From: Chryseobacterium viscerum
Lineage (GTDB): Bacteria; Bacteroidota; Bacteroidia; Flavobacteriales; Weeksellaceae
Reading direction: 5' to 3'
Assembly (NCBI RefSeq): GCF_002899945.2
Contig: NZ_PPEG02000001.1
Location: 1-64,000, forward strand
DNA: 64,000 nt
Of this stretch, positions 35,439-44,284 are shown piece by piece. The notes under the pieces are model-generated. The model ran no database searches. It was not told the origin of the DNA and saw only the letters and a program-made list of their open reading frames with translations. Position numbers and translations under genes: made by a program. Position 1 is the stretch's first letter; each line of letters starts with the position of its first letter.

Positions 35439-35562
35439 GGTTGCAGGATTTAGGTTGCAGGTGATAGAAATCAGAACTTTATCAAACCCCATTACCTTAA
35501 AAAAGAATCCTGAGTCCAATATTTATATTCTAAGTACTCCCACCCGCTACCTACTACCTAAC
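35439..35562. repeat. Inverted repeat with heptamer arms, no gene inside
   Basis: The left arm (35439-35467) is made of four heptamers starting GGTTGCA, with period 7. The right arm on the minus strand (35541-35562) starts GGTAGTA then GGTAGCG, also period 7. The ends resemble those around the four-helix-bundle gene (19471-19967). It begins 4 bp after the recJ stop and ends 5 bp before the nadD ATG. Confidence 0.65.
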
Positions 35563-35567
35563 AAAAA

Positions 35568-36152
35568 ATGAAAAAAATCGGTTTATTTTTCGGATCATTC
35601 AATCCTATTCATATCGGACACCTTATTCTGGCTAATTATATTCTGGAAAACTCTGATATGGAGGAATTATGGTTTGTAGTAAGCCCACAAAATCCTTTTA
35701 AAGACAAAAAATCTTTACTGAATGACCACAACAGGCTCGATATGGTACAGCTTGCAGTAAAGAACTATCCTAATATGAGGGCTTCCAATGTGGAGTTTTC
35801 ACTTCCGAAGCCTAGCTATACCGTTGATACTCTGACGTATCTCCATGAGAAATATCCGGATTATTCTTTTAGCCTTATTATGGGAGAAGATAATCTGAAG
35901 AGCCTCCACAAATGGAAAAATTCTGATGTTCTGATCAAGAATCATCACATTATTGTTTACCCCAGAGTATTTGATGGAGAAAAGAAAGATTCCGAATATT
36001 TACAGCATGAGAATATCTCTCTGATAAAAGCTCCGGTAATAGAACTTTCTGCGACAGAAATCCGCAATATGATCAGAGATAACAAAAATGTGAGACCTAT
36101 GCTACCTCCTGAAGTTTTTGAATATTTGGATGGTAGTAATTTTTATAAGTAA
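35568..36152 (+). CDS. nadD: Nicotinate-nucleotide adenylyltransferase
   Basis: A 194-residue enzyme adenylating NaMN in NAD synthesis, cytosolic. The nucleotidyltransferase motif is G-S-F-N-P-I-H-I-G-H (residues 9-18), and the C-terminal S-A-T-E-I-R matches the ISSTxIR motif. It is in the same direction as recJ and only separated by the repeat element, so read-through from recJ is possible. Confidence 0.95.
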   Translation: MKKIGLFFGSFNPIHIGHLILANYILENSDMEELWFVVSPQNPFKDKKSLLNDHNRLDMVQLAVKNYPNMRASNVEFSLPKPSYTVDTLTYLHEKYPDYSFSLIMGEDNLKSLHKWKNSDVLIKNHHIIVYPRVFDGEKKDSEYLQHENISLIKAPVIELSATEIRNMIRDNKNVRPMLPPEVFEYLDGSNFYK

Positions 36153-36163
36153 TTTTGCAAATC

Positions 36164-36230
36164 AGAAATTAGAGGGTAGAAACCAGAAGTGAGAGAATGA
36201 CTCTTACCTTTCAACGCCCAACTCATCGCT
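36164..36230. repeat. Heptamer-phased intergenic repeat
   Basis: Five units with A-G-A at each start (AGAAATT, AGAGGGT, AGAAACC, AGAAGTG, AGAGAAT; 36164-36198) are followed by a pyrimidine-rich half that, on the minus strand, can be read in units starting AG. It fills the 84-bp gap between nadD and the DUF3817 gene. Confidence 0.5.
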
Positions 36231-36236
36231 AAAGAT

Positions 36237-36575
36237 ATGAACTTCATCGAACAATTTTTCTCAAAATATCCTCAGGAAAAAATCATCAAATGGTTTAAAC
36301 AGATTTGTCTTGCAGAAGCCATTTCATGTCTTTTATTGTATTGTGTCGCTATGATCTGGATCCGGTATGATGAGAATATATATTCCATTATTTTCATCAG
36401 CGTTATTGGCAGCTTACATGGATTATTTTTCACCCTTTATCTTTTGCTCTGCCTTCCTGCAAGAAAAATTTATAATTGGGATGATGAAGATTTTGTTTTT
36501 GCATTATTATCTGCATTCTTTCCTTTTGCAACGATTTGGGTAGACAAAAAGCTAGCCCGATTTGATAGAGAATAA
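36237..36575 (+). CDS. DUF3817 domain-containing membrane protein
   Basis: A 112-residue integral membrane protein with three hydrophobic segments (about 24-42, 50-72, 84-100), matching the DUF3817/YdzA-like family pattern W-F-K-Q-I-C-L-A-E-A-I-S and the C-terminal A-T-I-W-V-D-K-K-L. Its function is unknown. A terminator follows. Confidence 0.82.
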   Translation: MNFIEQFFSKYPQEKIIKWFKQICLAEAISCLLLYCVAMIWIRYDENIYSIIFISVIGSLHGLFFTLYLLLCLPARKIYNWDDEDFVFALLSAFFPFATIWVDKKLARFDRE

Positions 36576-36595
36576 ATCATAAAATACCCTATAAA

Positions 36596-36618
36596 AAAAG
36601 GACCTTTTCGGTCCTTTT
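36596..36618. terminator. Bidirectional terminator
   Basis: A 9-bp stem (36596-36604 with 36610-36618), with A- and T-rich flanks, lies between the DUF3817 gene and the convergent lipoprotein gene. Confidence 0.82.
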
Positions 36619-36632
36619 AATTTTTAGTGTTA

Positions 36633-38414
36633 TTACATATCCCGCTTCACATGCCCTGTCGCTGTGAAAGTATGACTTCCTGAATTATTGGTGTAAGTTC
36701 CATTGACTGTAAAATCAATGTAATCCCCTACTACTCCAAAAGTGGCTATGTTTATAACCAAATTTCCATTACTTGGTGTAATAACGGCTCCTGAAAGTTC
36801 AAATATATAATCTGTAGTAAAATTGGCTGCAACACCCAACATATTATTTTGAGTCATAGAGAAAAATGGTCCTGCAGGATTCATTGAATTTATTCTCAAT
36901 TGTTTGGGCACCATATTAGGTGATGTAGGAGTAAGACCTGCCCATTGTGCATTGAAAGATCCTACTACATAAACAACAGGCTGATTATCAATTTTGTAAT
37001 TGACAAATTCATTTACAGAATTACAAGCCATGATATCCCCTAAATTTACATTAGTAGATGTGGCCGTGAAAGTAACCTGATTGGTAGTCTGAACATTCAC
37101 CGCATCAAATCCTTCATAAATAAACTGTGGATTCGCAGTACATGAATAGGTATTAAATGTAAAACCTCCGGTACTGTTTACTGGTACAGACATATATTGG
37201 AAATAGTTTGTACTCACTGCAGGCTTTAACATTACATAACCATCAGTAACAATGGCATTGGCACAAGTTTTCAGATTCCCCTGAATAGTATAACTGGTAG
37301 ATGCAGAAGGATTTACTGTAATATCTGGGATCGTCGTTATGATTCCGGCCGGAAAAGGCCCGACGTTAGAGGTATAAATGACATTATTACAGACATCATA
37401 CACTTTTAAGCTAAGGACTTCACCTGCTGGAACAATTCCAGATACCATTCCTGCATTGTCAGTCATTCCGTACGTTTCATATGCCTGAGAGCTTCTCTTT
37501 AAAGTTACTTTAATATTAGGTAAAACCTGTCCTGCAGCATTTTTCACCGTTACTTTCATTGTCGCCTGCTCAAACTGTGCATCACAATTCCACCAGGAAA
37601 AATGACTTACTGTTCCTACATAGGTATTTCCAATCTTTGTTGCAGAGCCCTCCTCCTTCCACATTCCTGTATCTTCATTATAAGACCATAATGGAATGGT
37701 AGCTGGTGAATTGGAAGCTTGTGCAGGATCTACCGGAACGGTAATTTCTGCCGTGTGGCCGTTTGCAATCTGAAGATTTTGTCCGGAACTTCCCGTTAAT
37801 TGTACATGCAGCATCCCAAAAGTTTCCATCACTCTGGAGTTTCCTCCTAAATTGGTTGCCAAAAATGATCCTGGCATTAATTCATTGAGGTATTGATTGG
37901 ATGGTGCTAAGTGAAAAACGGCAACGCTCACATTTCCTGAATAAGCATTTCCGCTGGCATCTTTAAAGCTTCCATCGAATTTTACTTTTGTTCCGTTTGG
38001 TAATGAAACTGTAGAGGCAGTGCCTGAAGTAATGGTAGAAGTGGCTGTTGCAGGAATCATCATAATATTCACCTGATTCATTCCGTTGGTAGGAACCAAA
38101 ACCCGTGATGCATTTACATAGCCGGACTTTGTCACTTTTATGTGGGCAAAGTTTTCTTTTACAGAAGCATTTTTAAATGTAAAAAAACCTCTAAGATTGG
38201 TTGTCACCGTACTTGTTCCAATGGTAACTGTTGCTCCTGAAACCGGAACTCCATTTGTATCAAGAACTACACCCTGGAAATTTCTTTGTGCAGTATTCCC
38301 AAAATTATAATTAGATGGGGAATTGGATGTGTTGTCACCTATTTCTAAGAAAGATTCATCTTTACATGAAAATATTAATAGAAACAATAAAAATAAAAGG
38401 TAAAATTTTTTCAT
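36633..38414 (-). CDS. Surface lipoprotein with carboxypeptidase-regulatory-like domain
   Basis: A 593-residue lipoprotein. The start at 38414 (MKKFYLLF) gives a clean signal peptide with lipobox L-I-F-S-C; an upstream ATG at 38489 would spoil it. The residues after the lipidated cysteine, K-D-E, match the K-(D/E)2 lipoprotein export signal described in Bacteroidota for transfer to the outer leaflet. A carboxypeptidase-D regulatory-like domain follows (about 45-120, F-Q-G-V-V-L-D-T-N-G-V-P-V-S-G-A-T-V-T), then beta-rich, Ser/Thr/Asn-rich modules, including a second such domain near 285-340. It may be a surface binding or scaffold protein; no enzyme motif was seen. Confidence 0.82.
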   Translation of the reverse strand: MKKFYLLFLLFLLIFSCKDESFLEIGDNTSNSPSNYNFGNTAQRNFQGVVLDTNGVPVSGATVTIGTSTVTTNLRGFFTFKNASVKENFAHIKVTKSGYVNASRVLVPTNGMNQVNIMMIPATATSTITSGTASTVSLPNGTKVKFDGSFKDASGNAYSGNVSVAVFHLAPSNQYLNELMPGSFLATNLGGNSRVMETFGMLHVQLTGSSGQNLQIANGHTAEITVPVDPAQASNSPATIPLWSYNEDTGMWKEEGSATKIGNTYVGTVSHFSWWNCDAQFEQATMKVTVKNAAGQVLPNIKVTLKRSSQAYETYGMTDNAGMVSGIVPAGEVLSLKVYDVCNNVIYTSNVGPFPAGIITTIPDITVNPSASTSYTIQGNLKTCANAIVTDGYVMLKPAVSTNYFQYMSVPVNSTGGFTFNTYSCTANPQFIYEGFDAVNVQTTNQVTFTATSTNVNLGDIMACNSVNEFVNYKIDNQPVVYVVGSFNAQWAGLTPTSPNMVPKQLRINSMNPAGPFFSMTQNNMLGVAANFTTDYIFELSGAVITPSNGNLVINIATFGVVGDYIDFTVNGTYTNNSGSHTFTATGHVKRDM

Positions 38415-38655
38415 ATAATAATAATTTTTAGTTTTTACTAAATTAATAATAAAATATGAGTCTTCATGTTTTCTCTTATTTTTCATCAACTATTTTTTAA
38501 ATTTCAATTAATTTCATGCTATCGTGTAACAAATTTATTGCTAAAGTTGTCTTATTATTCAGAAAGATCAAGCAATCATTATTTTTAAACTAAATTTTTA
38601 ATAACTGATAATCAATTAATTAAACTTTATTTAAAATATTTTTGAGTACTTTGTA
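38415..38655. other. AT-rich divergent intergenic region
   Basis: No open reading frame or RNA gene is credible here. The right end leads into the promoter of the outer-membrane barrel gene (38656-38687). A promoter for the leftward lipoprotein gene must also be here, but no clean TTG/TAnnTTTG pair was found on the minus strand. Confidence 0.5.
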
Positions 38656-38687
38656 TTGCATGATACTATATTTATTATATATCTTTG
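38656..38687 (+). promoter_or_regulatory. Promoter of the tandem barrel genes
   Basis: TTG (38656-38658), 21 nt, TATCTTTG (38680-38687), an exact -7 match, lies 52 nt before the ATG at 38740. Confidence 0.75.
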
Positions 38688-38739
38688 TAATGTAAAATAA
38701 CAAACCATACAAGCTATTAAACTAAAAATAATAATAATC

Positions 38740-41001
38740 ATGAAAACTCAAATTCTTATTGCAGCACTATTTTTCGGTGGACTTATCACTGCCCAGCAGA
38801 AAAAAGACAGTTTGAAAGTAAATGCTATTGATGCAGTTAATATCAAGAAGCAGGTTTTCAAAAAACAGGGTGACCGCTTAGTATATGATGTAGCATCTTC
38901 ATCTATTGCTAAAGGAACCAACACTTTTAATCTTTTAAAACAAACCCCGATGATTTCCAGTATAGATGGAAAAACGCTGAAGATTTTGGGGAAAAATGAT
39001 GCGATAATCTACATCAACAACAAGAAAACCAATATGGATTCTGAGGCATTGATTGAAATGCTGAAATCGACTCCATCAGAAGATATACAAAAAATTGAAG
39101 TCATTACAGTTCCCGGAAGTGAATTCCAGGTTGAATCCAAGGAAGGAGTAATCAATATTGTAATGAAGAAAAGCAAAAATAATGGTTATAATGGGACGTT
39201 GAAGATGCAGAATGAGCAAGGTTATTACAACAACCCAAATGCAGGAGCTTCTTTTAATTTCAGACAAGGTAAATGGTCCGGGAATTCTAATTTCAGAATG
39301 GGAAGCTGGACCGACAGACAAAAATATACATTGTCTAACGGAGATTCTACTTTCAGAAATGAATCATCAGGTTTCAATGATGATCCCAACAAAAATTACG
39401 GAGGAGGTTTCAATGTTGATTATGAGATCAATAAAAAACACAGTTTAGGTTTCTCTTATAATATGAGATATAATAAAAGCTTCAATTCTATATTGGATAT
39501 CACCAATTGGCAAGATGGAGTTTTATCCAACAGAACTGTCAATAATGAGGATGCACAAACAAGAAATCATTCTTTCAATTTAAATTATGAAATGAAAACG
39601 GACTCTCTGGGAAGCAAACTTACATCAAATGTCTCTTATCTATGGTTCAACAGAAACAAAGAAAGCTTCAATGAAAGTTTCCCTTTAACGAATGATACGA
39701 TTAATAAATATTCAGCGCTTCATCAGGCTGTACCACAAATCATCAACAACTATGCAGCCAACATCGACTATCTGAAAAAAACGGCTAAAGGAGCAACCTG
39801 GTTAATGGGAATCAGCTACAACCATACCAATACAGATAATGATACCAGACAGGATAAGCTGAAAAACGGAGCATTTGTGATAGATCCTAATCAGACCAAC
39901 CACTTCATTTATAAGGAAAATATTCTTGGAATTTACCTGAACTATGAAAGAAAGCTGACTGAGAAACTATCCGGAAAAATAGGAGCCCGCTATGAAATGA
40001 CCAGAAGTACCGGTGATATTGTAGACAAAACAGGATTTGAAAGAAACTACAACAATCTGTTACCTTATCTGAATTTAAATTATGCCATCAATTCAGATCA
40101 TAATTTGAGTTATACGTTTTCAAGCAGAATCAGAAGACCTAGATTTTGGGAATTGAATCCTTCCAGAACCTACTTTACACCAACCAATTATACGCAGAAC
40201 AATCCATTTATATTGGCTTCTAAATATTACAATCAGGAGATCAATTATATGTACAAAAATGCATTCTATGCCAATCTGAGTTTTAATATGGTAGAAGATG
40301 CTGCCGCTTCAGATCTCCTTCCATTGCAAGGAACTGTAACGGCTCCAAAAAAAGATTCTAAAGGAAACATTATATATGATATCAAAGGAAATACAACCAT
40401 GGAAACCACAAGATTCCTTAGATATATAAGAACTAACTACGGAAAAAACAGAGAGCTTGCTTTAACTCTTGGGATGAACAAGTCATGGTTCAAAGACATA
40501 TGGACAACCAACTATTCTGTGAACTTAGGGTATGTTACCTACAGTGGCGGGGTTTGGGAAGATCCTACATCTATGCCGGTTCCGGGAGAAACTGAAGTTG
40601 TAGAACCTTATATCATTAATGTTAAAAACTATAATATGTCTGCTACCCTCAACAATATAATCCGCCTTTCATCCAAAAAAGACTGGTTTTTAGGAGTTAA
40701 TTACTTTTTTGCAAGCCAGACCGCTATGGAAGGAGGTATGATCGGGGCAAGACAGAGCTTTGATTTCAATGTGAAGAAAATTGTAGGTGACTGGACGATT
40801 GTAGCTGAAGTGAGTGACTTATTCAATCAAAGTTTTTACAGAGTTAAAGGTGTACAGCCTAACGGAACCTATAACAATATAACCAACTTCAATTATCCAA
40901 GACTTATAAGTATCGGTGTTACTTACAATTTCGGTAATCAGAAACTGAAAAAGGCAAGGGAAATGAAATCAGCGAATGATGCTGTAAAATCAAGAACCTA
41001 A
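38740..41001 (+). CDS. Outer-membrane beta-barrel family protein, copy 1
   Basis: A 753-residue TonB-receptor-like protein of the OMP_b-brl_3 type. It has a signal peptide (about 1-19, ending I-T-A-Q), a plug-like region with L-K-Q-T-P-M and I-Q-K-I-E-V-I-T-V-P-G-S-E (about 70-130), then a long aromatic-rich barrel ending in a C-terminal Y-N-F-G-N-Q. It lacks an N-terminal carboxypeptidase-regulatory domain and an obvious TonB box. It is closely similar to the next gene (46-bp gap), so the pair arose by tandem duplication. The substrate is unknown. Confidence 0.88.
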   Translation: MKTQILIAALFFGGLITAQQKKDSLKVNAIDAVNIKKQVFKKQGDRLVYDVASSSIAKGTNTFNLLKQTPMISSIDGKTLKILGKNDAIIYINNKKTNMDSEALIEMLKSTPSEDIQKIEVITVPGSEFQVESKEGVINIVMKKSKNNGYNGTLKMQNEQGYYNNPNAGASFNFRQGKWSGNSNFRMGSWTDRQKYTLSNGDSTFRNESSGFNDDPNKNYGGGFNVDYEINKKHSLGFSYNMRYNKSFNSILDITNWQDGVLSNRTVNNEDAQTRNHSFNLNYEMKTDSLGSKLTSNVSYLWFNRNKESFNESFPLTNDTINKYSALHQAVPQIINNYAANIDYLKKTAKGATWLMGISYNHTNTDNDTRQDKLKNGAFVIDPNQTNHFIYKENILGIYLNYERKLTEKLSGKIGARYEMTRSTGDIVDKTGFERNYNNLLPYLNLNYAINSDHNLSYTFSSRIRRPRFWELNPSRTYFTPTNYTQNNPFILASKYYNQEINYMYKNAFYANLSFNMVEDAAASDLLPLQGTVTAPKKDSKGNIIYDIKGNTTMETTRFLRYIRTNYGKNRELALTLGMNKSWFKDIWTTNYSVNLGYVTYSGGVWEDPTSMPVPGETEVVEPYIINVKNYNMSATLNNIIRLSSKKDWFLGVNYFFASQTAMEGGMIGARQSFDFNVKKIVGDWTIVAEVSDLFNQSFYRVKGVQPNGTYNNITNFNYPRLISIGVTYNFGNQKLKKAREMKSANDAVKSRT

Positions 41002-41047
41002 TCTATCATAATTTATCTCACTACAACCACTCTTAAATAAAACAAAA

Positions 41048-43297
41048 ATGAAACGTATAATTTTGTCAATGGCTATCGTATTCGGTACTTGCGCATTTGC
41101 TCAGGAGAAGAAATCTGATACGGCAAAAACTAAAAATATAGAAGGAGTTACGATCACGAAACAGGTTTTCAAAAAGCAAAGTGACCGTTTTGTATATGAC
41201 GTAGCCGCCTCTCCAGTTGCGAAGGGAAATACCACTTTCGACCTTCTGAAGCAGACTCCGTTATTATCTTCTACCGATGATAAGACCTTGAAAATCGCAG
41301 GAAAGAACAATGCACTGATCTATATCAACGGAAGAAAAACCAATATGGATGCTGAGTCTCTGGCTCAGTTCCTGAAAAATACTCCAGCAGAAAATATTCA
41401 GAAAATAGAAGTTATAACGATTCCCGGAAGTGAATATCAGGTAGAATCATCAGATGGGATCATCAACATCGTTTTAAAGAAAAAAATGAGTGACGGTCTC
41501 AGCGGAAACATGAGAATGTCTAATACAACCAGTAAATACAACGCAAGCCAGGCCAGTTTCTCAGCTAACTACAGAAAAGATAAACTGGGAGTGAGCGCCA
41601 ATCTTAGTGGTGGGGAAAATATTGAGGCACAAACTTACACATTAAGAAATGGTACCGCAAATACTTCCAATGAATCTACCGGAGATATCACCGATCCAAA
41701 CAAAAACATCGGCGGTTATCTGAATATTGATTACCAACTGAATGACAAAAGCAACCTGGCATTATCATGGAACACATGGGCTAATAAAAGCTATAATTCA
41801 ACAGTAGATCTGTTTAATACCATAAAAAAAACAGGCACACAATATACATGGTCCAAAAACAAAGAAGATGCAAGGTCTTATAACAATTCTTTGAATCTAA
41901 ATTATGAATTAAAAACAGATTCATTAGGCAGTAAGCTGAATGTAAATGCAGCCTATCTGAACTATAGAAGATTTCAGTTCACAGATAACCAAACCTTTAC
42001 TTCAGATATCAACAGAGGATTGGGAGCAAGAACAACACAAGTGCTTCAGGATCTCCCTCAGATCATTAATAACTTCTCCGGAATGGTAGATTATATTCAG
42101 AAATTTAAATATGACCTGACAGTATCAGTCGGAGGAAATTATAACAAAACAAAAACAGACAACGATTCTAAAAACATTACTTATTCTTTTGATCCCGTAA
42201 AAAATCCGGATCCAAGACCCAATCATTTTATCTATGATGAAAACATCTATGGTATGTATCTTACTGTTGAAAAGAAGATTTCCGATAAACTTTCTGGAAA
42301 AATAGGAGCGAGATACGAGATTACCAACAGTTTGGGATCTTCCGACAATGCCCCTACAGAAGCCCTTAAGAGAATTGAAAGAAACTACAAAAACTTTCTT
42401 CCTTATTTGAGCGTGAATTATGCGATTAATGATAAAAACAACATTTCGTATTCCTTTTCAAGCAGAATGAGAAGACCAAGCTTCTGGGAGCTTAATCCTG
42501 TAAGAAATATTCTGACAGATGATAATTATACTCAGAACAACCCATTTGTAAAGGCATCTTCAACTTACAATCAGGAATTAACTTATATGTTTAAAAATTC
42601 ATATTTCCTGATTCTAAATCACTCTTATATTCAGGATGCTATTACTCAGGTTCCGTTACAGGGATATCCGGTAGCTCCGGATGGTACAGTGGGTGCCAAT
42701 CCTGTATTGAGATATATCAGAACCAATTTTGGAAACAAACAGGAAATGTCTGCAATGTTAGGCCTTCAGAAATCATTTTTTAAACAATACTGGACAACCA
42801 ACTTCAATATTGGAGTTCAACATAACATCAACAACGGAAGTCTTGACATCGACCCTACTACAGGAGACCGATTCAAAAATCAAAAGGGTGAAGATATTGT
42901 ATACACCAACAAAACAAATTCTACCAGTCTTCTCATCCAGACAAACAATACCATCCGTCTTGATAAAAAGAAAACGTGGTTCTTTGGAGTTAATTATTTC
43001 TTCGTAGACAAACAGCAAATCGAGCTTGGATTACTAAAAGAGCTAATGAGTTTAGACCTTAGCATCAAAAAAATATGGAACGACTGGACTTTTGCAGTGA
43101 ATGTCAATGACGTTCTGAATACCAATATTGTCAAAATTGAAGACTTCCAGGACAATGGGAATTACAATTACATCCACCAAAACCGCTACAATAGAAACGT
43201 AATGGTAAGCCTTACCTACAATTTCGGAAATCAGAAAGTGAAAAAGGTAAGAGACATCGAAGGTGCATCTGATGCCATCAAAAGCAGAACAAAATAA
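41048..43297 (+). CDS. Outer-membrane beta-barrel family protein, copy 2
   Basis: A 749-residue paralogue of the preceding protein with the same layout: signal peptide ending A-F-A-Q, K-Q-V-F-K-K-Q-S-D-R near residue 37, the plug motif I-Q-K-I-E-V-I-T-I-P-G-S-E, and a barrel ending Y-N-F-G-N-Q followed by a short hydrophilic tail S-D-A-I-K-S-R-T. The two genes share the promoter at 38656. A terminator hairpin lies just downstream, before the esterase gene. Confidence 0.88.
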   Translation: MKRIILSMAIVFGTCAFAQEKKSDTAKTKNIEGVTITKQVFKKQSDRFVYDVAASPVAKGNTTFDLLKQTPLLSSTDDKTLKIAGKNNALIYINGRKTNMDAESLAQFLKNTPAENIQKIEVITIPGSEYQVESSDGIINIVLKKKMSDGLSGNMRMSNTTSKYNASQASFSANYRKDKLGVSANLSGGENIEAQTYTLRNGTANTSNESTGDITDPNKNIGGYLNIDYQLNDKSNLALSWNTWANKSYNSTVDLFNTIKKTGTQYTWSKNKEDARSYNNSLNLNYELKTDSLGSKLNVNAAYLNYRRFQFTDNQTFTSDINRGLGARTTQVLQDLPQIINNFSGMVDYIQKFKYDLTVSVGGNYNKTKTDNDSKNITYSFDPVKNPDPRPNHFIYDENIYGMYLTVEKKISDKLSGKIGARYEITNSLGSSDNAPTEALKRIERNYKNFLPYLSVNYAINDKNNISYSFSSRMRRPSFWELNPVRNILTDDNYTQNNPFVKASSTYNQELTYMFKNSYFLILNHSYIQDAITQVPLQGYPVAPDGTVGANPVLRYIRTNFGNKQEMSAMLGLQKSFFKQYWTTNFNIGVQHNINNGSLDIDPTTGDRFKNQKGEDIVYTNKTNSTSLLIQTNNTIRLDKKKTWFFGVNYFFVDKQQIELGLLKELMSLDLSIKKIWNDWTFAVNVNDVLNTNIVKIEDFQDNGNYNYIHQNRYNRNVMVSLTYNFGNQKVKKVRDIEGASDAIKSRTK

Positions 43298-43335
43298 GAG
43301 AAGTATCTTTCTTCATATTCAATTATTCTTACGGT

Positions 43336-43363
43336 ATCCGCTGTTTTTTACAGCGGATTTTTT
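43336..43363 (+). terminator. Terminator after the barrel pair
   Basis: An 8-bp perfect stem (43336-43343 with 43351-43358) is followed by a T-run. It lies between the second barrel gene and the esterase start at 43377, only 14 bp away, so the esterase is expressed by read-through or its own promoter. Confidence 0.8.
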
Positions 43364-43376
43364 ATATTTAATAGCT

Positions 43377-44237
43377 ATGAAAAAATGGGTACATATTATT
43401 TTAATCAGCCTCAGTTTGCTTTTTCTATGGACTGGCTGTAAAGAAAACAAGATAAAACTAGGCAACGATATCAGCTTTGATAAAGAGGAAAATATTCAGT
43501 ACGGAAATAGTCCTGAACAGGTGATGGATATTTATATCCCCAATAAAAAAACAATCCAAAAAAGGGATGTTTTCATGATCATCCATGGCGGGGGCTGGCG
43601 TAGTGGAAATAAGTCACAGCTTACATTTTTCACACTTTCTCTGATGCAGAAATTTCCTCATCATATTTTCGTTAATATGAATTACAGACTGGCATCAGCA
43701 TCCAACTACGGGCTGCCCAATCAAATAAACGATATTAAAGAGGTCTCTGTCTTTTTAGAAAAGAAACTCAAGTATAATCCTGAATTCATATTATTAGGAA
43801 ACAGTGCCGGAGGACATTTATCCATGCTATATGCCTATCAATTCGATTCTGATAAAAAAGTAAAGGCCGTTATTAATATTGTGGGTCCAAGTGATCTTTC
43901 AGATCCGGGTTTCAAAAATTATCAGGAATATTCTTTTGTTGAAAAAAGGCTTGTAGATCCTCATGTACCAAGACCGGGAATATCACGTATAGATTTTGCC
44001 AGCCCTGTAAAATGGATCACAAAAACCTCCCCTCCTACCTTATCCTACTATGGAAGTACAGACCGCGTTATCCCTTCCTCACAAGAAAAAATCCTAGATT
44101 CTATTTTAAATAAAAATCATATCATTCATGAATCTTATCAATTCGATGGTGGACATTTGGATTGGGATAAAAAGCCCAATGATGAATTTCTTATCGATAA
44201 AATAGCAACCTTTCTAAAAAAAACGGACAAAAAATAA
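43377..44237 (+). CDS. Lipoprotein alpha/beta hydrolase (esterase)
   Basis: A 286-residue BD-FAE/carboxylesterase-like hydrolase. The start at 43377 (MKKWVHII) gives a signal peptide with lipobox L-W-T-G-C; the longer frame back to 43263 overlaps the barrel gene. The oxyanion motif I-H-G-G-G-W, nucleophile elbow G-N-S-A-G-G and C-terminal G-G-H-L-D-W (histidine) are present, with an aspartate in S-T-D-R-V-I-P. K-E after the lipid cysteine may direct it to the surface. It could process a ligand taken up by the neighbouring barrels, which is inference only. Confidence 0.85.
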   Translation: MKKWVHIILISLSLLFLWTGCKENKIKLGNDISFDKEENIQYGNSPEQVMDIYIPNKKTIQKRDVFMIIHGGGWRSGNKSQLTFFTLSLMQKFPHHIFVNMNYRLASASNYGLPNQINDIKEVSVFLEKKLKYNPEFILLGNSAGGHLSMLYAYQFDSDKKVKAVINIVGPSDLSDPGFKNYQEYSFVEKRLVDPHVPRPGISRIDFASPVKWITKTSPPTLSYYGSTDRVIPSSQEKILDSILNKNHIIHESYQFDGGHLDWDKKPNDEFLIDKIATFLKKTDKK

Positions 44238-44268
44238 CACGTTCTGATCATTCAAAATGTGTTATTTT
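44231..44268. terminator. Probable bidirectional terminator
   Basis: A 10-bp stem (44231-44240 with 44259-44268) with an 18-nt loop lies between the esterase and the convergent GH43 gene. It begins inside the last codons of the esterase gene. Confidence 0.6.
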
Positions 44269-44284
44269 TATTTCTTAATTGCTT

